From: Mortierella alpina
Lineage: Eukaryota > Mortierellomycota > Mortierellomycetes > Mortierellales > Mortierellaceae
Assembly (NCBI GenBank): GCA_029449245.1
Contig: JANATF010000005.1
Coordinates: 682,001 to 746,000, forward strand
DNA length: 64,000 nucleotides
Direction: 5' to 3'
Positions 59,934 to 64,000 of the stretch are shown here, one piece after another. Position 1 is the stretch's first letter. Each line of letters starts with the position of its first letter. Position numbers and translations under genes: made by a program. The notes beneath the pieces are model-generated. The model was not told where the DNA came from. It ran no database searches and was given only the letters and a program-made list of their open reading frames with translations.

Positions 59934-60123
59934 TGTACACTCTATTCGTCCACTCAAATCATATATATACATCTCTCAATGGCAGCCTCTTCCCTCTACC
60001 TTTCACATTCTCATTTTTGTTCCTTGTACTCATAAAAATCAAACCTCATTGCTACTTCAAGCCCCATTATTGATGAGTGACATGTTTATGGTCCAGCGCA
60101 TTGATGCTGGAAAGTCAGGGCAG

Positions 60124-62052
60124 TCAACGATGGTTAATTCTCTGGGCTGTCTTGGCCTTGTATGCACTCTCAAAGGAGGAAATGGATCGCAGCATCAACA
60201 CTATTTCGGGACTAGGAGTAAATTCGAGAAATGCATTCAAAATTTTGCAGACGTCTCTGGTCAGTAAAAATGCGCGGCGCTGTCCTCTAGGCAACAACCC
60301 TTTCGTCCAACTCTCTCACCTTTGAACATCCTCCGAGGTAACTGTGGCACTGTGGACTGAAACCTGCGAAAAAAACTCGTGCAACAGGTTGAGCAATCTT
60401 GGAAATCCATCAATGAATGCCTGATGTAAGAACTGGGAAGCTGCAATCGCAAGAGGAGAGGTTTGTTCGTTTCGTTAGATCTTGCGTCCAATATTTTAAC
60501 AAGAGCGATCAAGCAAACAGTATTCACGTAAACGAACATCGTGCGGAAGCCCTCAGTTCTTGTTCAAGGTGAGCCGATAAGGACTGCCAAAACCGATGGA
60601 CCATATTTCCATCCATGCTGATCGAAACAACGTCCAAGAACGACACCTGGGTCAAAGGATCTCTTTTCCGCGCCAGCACTCGCTCTAGCAGGTAAATCTA
60701 GAAAGGTTCCAAGATTGGGAACAGTACTCCAGTTCAATCGACGCTGTTACGAAAATGCTATCCCTTGTGTTGCGTATATGGGTCATTCTAACCTTGGTGC
60801 ACCCTGTATACATGTCATTCATAAGTCTTTCCATTCGCTTCCATAGAATCGAAGTCCACAACGCTGCCGCGCCTACGCTTGGCTCGCCATTGTTGCGCCT
60901 AACCCCGCCACCGACAAACCCTGTCGTGCTATTTGTTCCGGATTCTAAGCACGCGATGACAGAGGATGTAGGGCAAAAATCAACATTACGTCTCACTCGA
61001 ATCTGGTTATAAACTAGAGAATTTCAGTGGTAACTGCCTTAGCAACATAATGGTCGTCAATTACCTTTCGCCTCTTTTTGTATCGACTGGATGTCGAGGG
61101 CTAGCTTGATTTGCGAGTGCAACTTGTTCGACAAGTACGACGTCATGGCCACAATTTTGAGGTCCAGTCTCTTCAAGGAGTAGAACACCTGCAGAGCTGA
61201 ACCGACTTGAGCCTGGTTCTGGGAATCCATACCGTTTTGGAGCATTTTGTCTGCAGAGTCCACGATCCTCCCGCGCACAGACTCGAGACTTTGTACTTCT
61301 TGATCCACTACGTATATACCCTCCAGGTCTGATTCCTGCAGCAACGTATCTGGCAGAACATATGCATTGGTGTTAGAACATGGATCGATCGACTAGTTTC
61401 AAAGAGTGGCGATTACACGGAGAGAAACATGAGTTTGCAGTTGTTCCTTAATAACGCACCAACTTCGCTTAAAGTTAAGGCGGCCTGGGTTAACTCCAGT
61501 TCACCTCCAGGCATTTGCATCTCTAGTCGTTTGCTCAAGTACAAAAATCTCAGGACTCTGCGTAGCATTTCAGATGTTGCTTGAAGATTCTCCAGTTGCG
61601 TGGTATATGTCTGAATCTGTTCCGAGGGCGTCTTGATTTTGAGTGATAGCCGCCCCATGGAGTTGCTGAGCGTTTTGAGTCCAAACTTTACAGTCTCCAG
61701 AACCGTCTCCAACTCACGTATTCCTGCCGCCTGACTCAAAAGGTCATTGTAGTGTGTAGTGACTTGGTCATGAAGCTGTTTGTTGAGGCTGTCGATACTG
61801 AAGGATAGGCTGGAGAGGGACGTGGCGATATCTAGGTCCCCTTTGGTGGACTGGTGGATAATGGAGTTCGCATGGGCGTTTGGGTCAAAGTGGTCGACCA
61901 GGAACGAGTCATAGTCTATAGATGGAGATGGTTATGGATGGAGATGGTCCCTGTCAGTTTGCCTGAGAGTCCGAGCCAGCACGCTGCAGACTACTTGCCG
62001 CGGGCTAGGGGTTACCTGTGTAAGAGTCGAGATTAGGAATGGTGGCTTCCAT
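60124..62052 (-). CDS. COG5: COG5, conserved oligomeric Golgi complex subunit
   Basis: Inferred exons from the start are 62016-62052, 61460-61915, 61065-61349, 60793-60944, 60538-60697, 60320-60440 and 60124-60211, which sum to 432 residues in frame. COG5 is a lobe-B subunit of the Golgi tethering complex. The N-terminus MEATIPNLDSYTDYDSFLVD is typical. The coiled coil has LLSQAAGIRELETVLETVK. NQAQVGSALQVFYSLKRLDLK, LWTSILWKRMERLMNDMY, VLARKRDPLTQVSFLDVV and QAFIDGFPRLLNLLHEFF follow. The end, SPEIVLMLRSISSFESAYKA, stops soon after, so the protein is short like yeast Cog5 and lacks the long animal C-terminus. The exon 5 donor (GTTCGT) is weak. The gene is convergent with the elongase, 190 bp apart. 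Confidence 0.88.
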
Positions 62053-62704
62053 GGGTCGTGTCGCTGCAGTGTAGCTGGAGAATGCTAGCGTGTGCTCGTG
62101 TGTGCTCGTGTGTCCTTGTGTGCTTGTGTGCGCCCGTGTGTGCTCGTGTGCTTGGATCCTGCGTCACTGTCCTTGATGAATGACGGGCTGGTGACAAGAT
62201 GATGGATGATGTCGCCGCACGAGCGCGCGTGTCGTTGTTCGTGCGACTCAACGGAACAAAGCCACTGCACGTTCCGCCCTACTCGCCTGTCTTTTTTTTT
62301 TTTTTTTTGCCTAAAGTGGGAATCCGTCAAGCAGCAATTGATCAGCAAAACACCTCTGCCGCGCATCCTCCTTGGGATCAAGTCCAACTCATTGCCTTGC
62401 ATCCTTGCGCCGTTACTCGCCTTCGTTCCCTTCTTTGCCCCTCTCCCCCTGGTGCGACAGTGCCGGCCTGCTGGACCACTGCGCTGCAAGGAGATATTTC
62501 GGCAGTCTGATCTGCCTCGCCTCTGTTTCATTGAACGCCAAACTCGTCCATTGACCCGATCACACCTGCCTGAGTCATGCAGGCGGGCTGTCTAGCACAA
62601 AAAGGCGCTTTGCGCCCCTCGACCTTGGGCAGAACCTTCGCATGTAACCACATCAACGCTCTCCAGCGGACAAGACTTATTCTCTTCAGCAGGGCGAACC
62701 TCCA
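62053..62704. promoter_or_regulatory. Divergent promoter region COG5 / MDM31
   Basis: Contains a GTGTGCTC-type repeat (about 62086-62152) and a T18 run near 62291-62308. No gene was found. An alternative MDM31 leader frame (ATG near 62578, MQAGCLAQKGALRP) is Arg-rich but joins out of phase with the next exon. Confidence 0.5.
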
Positions 62705-64000
62705 ATGCCGCAGGTATGCATGCAGACTGTAAATAGGTGCGCTCCATCAGGTTCAAAGTCCAAGACGACTAATTAGGTCAAACTATAGCACGCCTGCATA
62801 TAGAGGTGCACAGCTTTTCTCGTCTTTTGCAGGAGCCGCACGACCAACCAAGAGGCAGCTCCTATGTAGACTTGCACCTGGCCTCTGGATGTACAACAAC
62901 GGTGGCGTTTACGGAGGCGAAGCTGCCGTGGCCGTCAATCAAACGCAGCAAGTAATGATGCATCGATCCGGGGGCGTCGGTTGCCTCACTACAGTTGCTA
63001 GTGTCGGAACGACTCCTAGATACACCGGTGCGTACAGCATCGTGAATCGTGTAAGCGCGCGTATGGTCAAGGGCACAGCAAAGATCATATCCAAGAAGCA
63101 ACACGGCATGTCGATGCCAAGGCAAGCTGCCCTTCATGGAAACCCACTCCACAACTTGGAGCAGCATATAGGTCGTCCCATGCAAACTCCTCGCTCCAGC
63201 TTCTCAAGCCAATATCATACCCCACAACACACGGTGCCATCCATCTGCCCTACATCATACGTGCAGACCAAGCGAGCACCTTCCCACGTATCCTCGCATG
63301 CCGTTCATGGCTCAAAACGAGCATTCGCAAGTCATTCAGGAAATCATCATCTCAAGCCGCTTCCGGCGTCGTCACACAATGCACTCGTCAAATACACTCC
63401 TCCAATGGGACCTCTGAACAGGGTGGATCGAGCCAAGCTTTTGGCTGCCACACCCACCTTCTTGGCTCGTCTTAAAATCCGACTGAAGCTGCTTTTGATG
63501 CGCCAGATCCGACCTTGGCGCGTGGATGACTTTATAGCCATGTTCTCATGGGCATTCCTAGCCAATGTTGCATTTGTGCTGCTTGGCACGACGACCTTCT
63601 TCAGCCTTCTTTTAGCCACGGCCAACAGTTTGCAGTTCCAAGGTACATGTCGTCATAAGACTGTCGTGACGTGCTGTTTGCATTTACATTTTTTTGGCGC
63701 TGAAGGTGGTCTGTGCCCGCATTCGTCCACTAACAGTTGCGGTCGCCATGTATTTTTTATGCTCTATCAAGGCTTCGTGGCATCCAAGATCAGTGACTAT
63801 TTAACAGCATCTACGGGCGTCGAGGTTAAGTTTGAGGCTGCCATCGTACCCAACTGGAAGGATGGACGCATCACCCTAAGGAACGTGGTGATGTCTAAAC
63901 GAGCAGAGGGACCCAGCACGGATACTTCGACTGGTCACAAGGGAGAGGACCACTCGGGACATGGTCATGAACACGACGATGCTAATGACCATCAAGGTAC
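62705..64000 (+). CDS. MDM31: MDM31/MDM32-like mitochondrial inner membrane protein (3' end outside window)
   Basis: Inferred exons are 62705-62713 (MPQ only), 62814-63642 and 63772 onward. Mdm31/32 are inner-membrane proteins needed for mitochondrial shape, nucleoid stability and cardiolipin-related lipid balance. The N-terminus after the first intron (LFSSFAGAARPTKRQLLCRL) is Arg-rich and fits a presequence. A basic spacer follows, then the family core IRPWRVDDFIAMFSWAFLAN with the first membrane segment VAFVLLGTTTFFSLLLATAN. After the intron there is the YLTASTGVEVKFEAAIVPNW block with KDGRITLRNVVMSKR. A His/Asp-rich stretch (HSGHGHEHDDANDH) is being read when the window ends. The tiny first exon is the least certain part. 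Confidence 0.88.

Noticed and set aside
62577-62704. Alternative MDM31 first exon (MQAGCLAQKGALRP...)
   Set aside because: Looks like a presequence, but its splice phase does not fit the following exon; the MPQ microexon does.

Overview
This window is fungal nuclear DNA. Genes are densely packed and carry short GT-AG introns (about 50-120 bp). Coding is moderately GC-rich and promoters are pyrimidine-rich. The gene at 58566-59933 reads as a close match to what I remember of the Mortierella alpina long-chain elongase MALCE1. Together with PUF60, a mitochondrial EF-P and Fanzor-rich accessory DNA, this points to Mortierellaceae (Mortierellomycota). All exon structures below are my own readings of splice signals and reading frames. 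No RNA evidence or search was available.

Conserved host genes in order: SMC5 C-terminal half (1-3114, +); a DUF924 protein (3628-4586, +); a CCDC137-like protein (5150-6211, +); mitochondrial EF-P (6351-7467, -); PUF60 (19096-21925, +); a GPI-anchored Kre9/Knh1-like wall protein (22272-22703, +); a small EF-hand protein (23278-23648, -); FIT2 (23898-24986, +); a SNIP1-like FHA protein (25048-26310, -); a macro-domain gene (34582-35586, +); NOT1 (39299-46434, +); a low-complexity DUF3295-like regulator (48016-49596, -); SPP2/GPKOW (51207-52856, -) divergent from SUS1/ENY2 (53025-53607, +); the elongase (58566-59933, +) convergent with COG5 (60124-62052, -); and MDM31/32 (62705 to the window end, +).

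The accessory DNA between and around these genes is the unusual part. It holds six Fanzor (eukaryotic TnpB-like) loci of three lineages. Lineage A: A1 (8983-13089, apparently intact), A2 (18490-19036, relic) and A3 (36091-38879, decayed). Lineage B: B1 (13597-17631, one frameshift) and B2 (27472-33041, decayed). Lineage C: 54618-56520, decayed and without a visible nuclease partner. In A1 and B1 a complete FEN1/XPG-type nuclease domain is spliced in frame to the Fanzor RuvC/zinc-finger half, giving one polypeptide of about 1240-1260 residues.

B1 lies in a 5152-bp element with 23-bp terminal inverted repeats and a TA target duplication. B2 keeps the same termini. Directly 3' of the lineage-B coding regions is a conserved non-coding block that runs to the element end. 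It contains a hairpin whose two copies differ by compensatory base-pair changes, which is what a Fanzor guide (omega) RNA scaffold would look like. Lineage-A copies also carry a 3' hairpin of changing sequence. My main hypothesis is therefore a family of TIR transposons carrying an RNA-guided nuclease fused to a flap/structure-specific nuclease. I do not recall such a system being described. Other mobile remnants are a MULE transposase with SWIM motif (7619-8400) and a broken Harbinger pair (30517-32636) inserted in B2.
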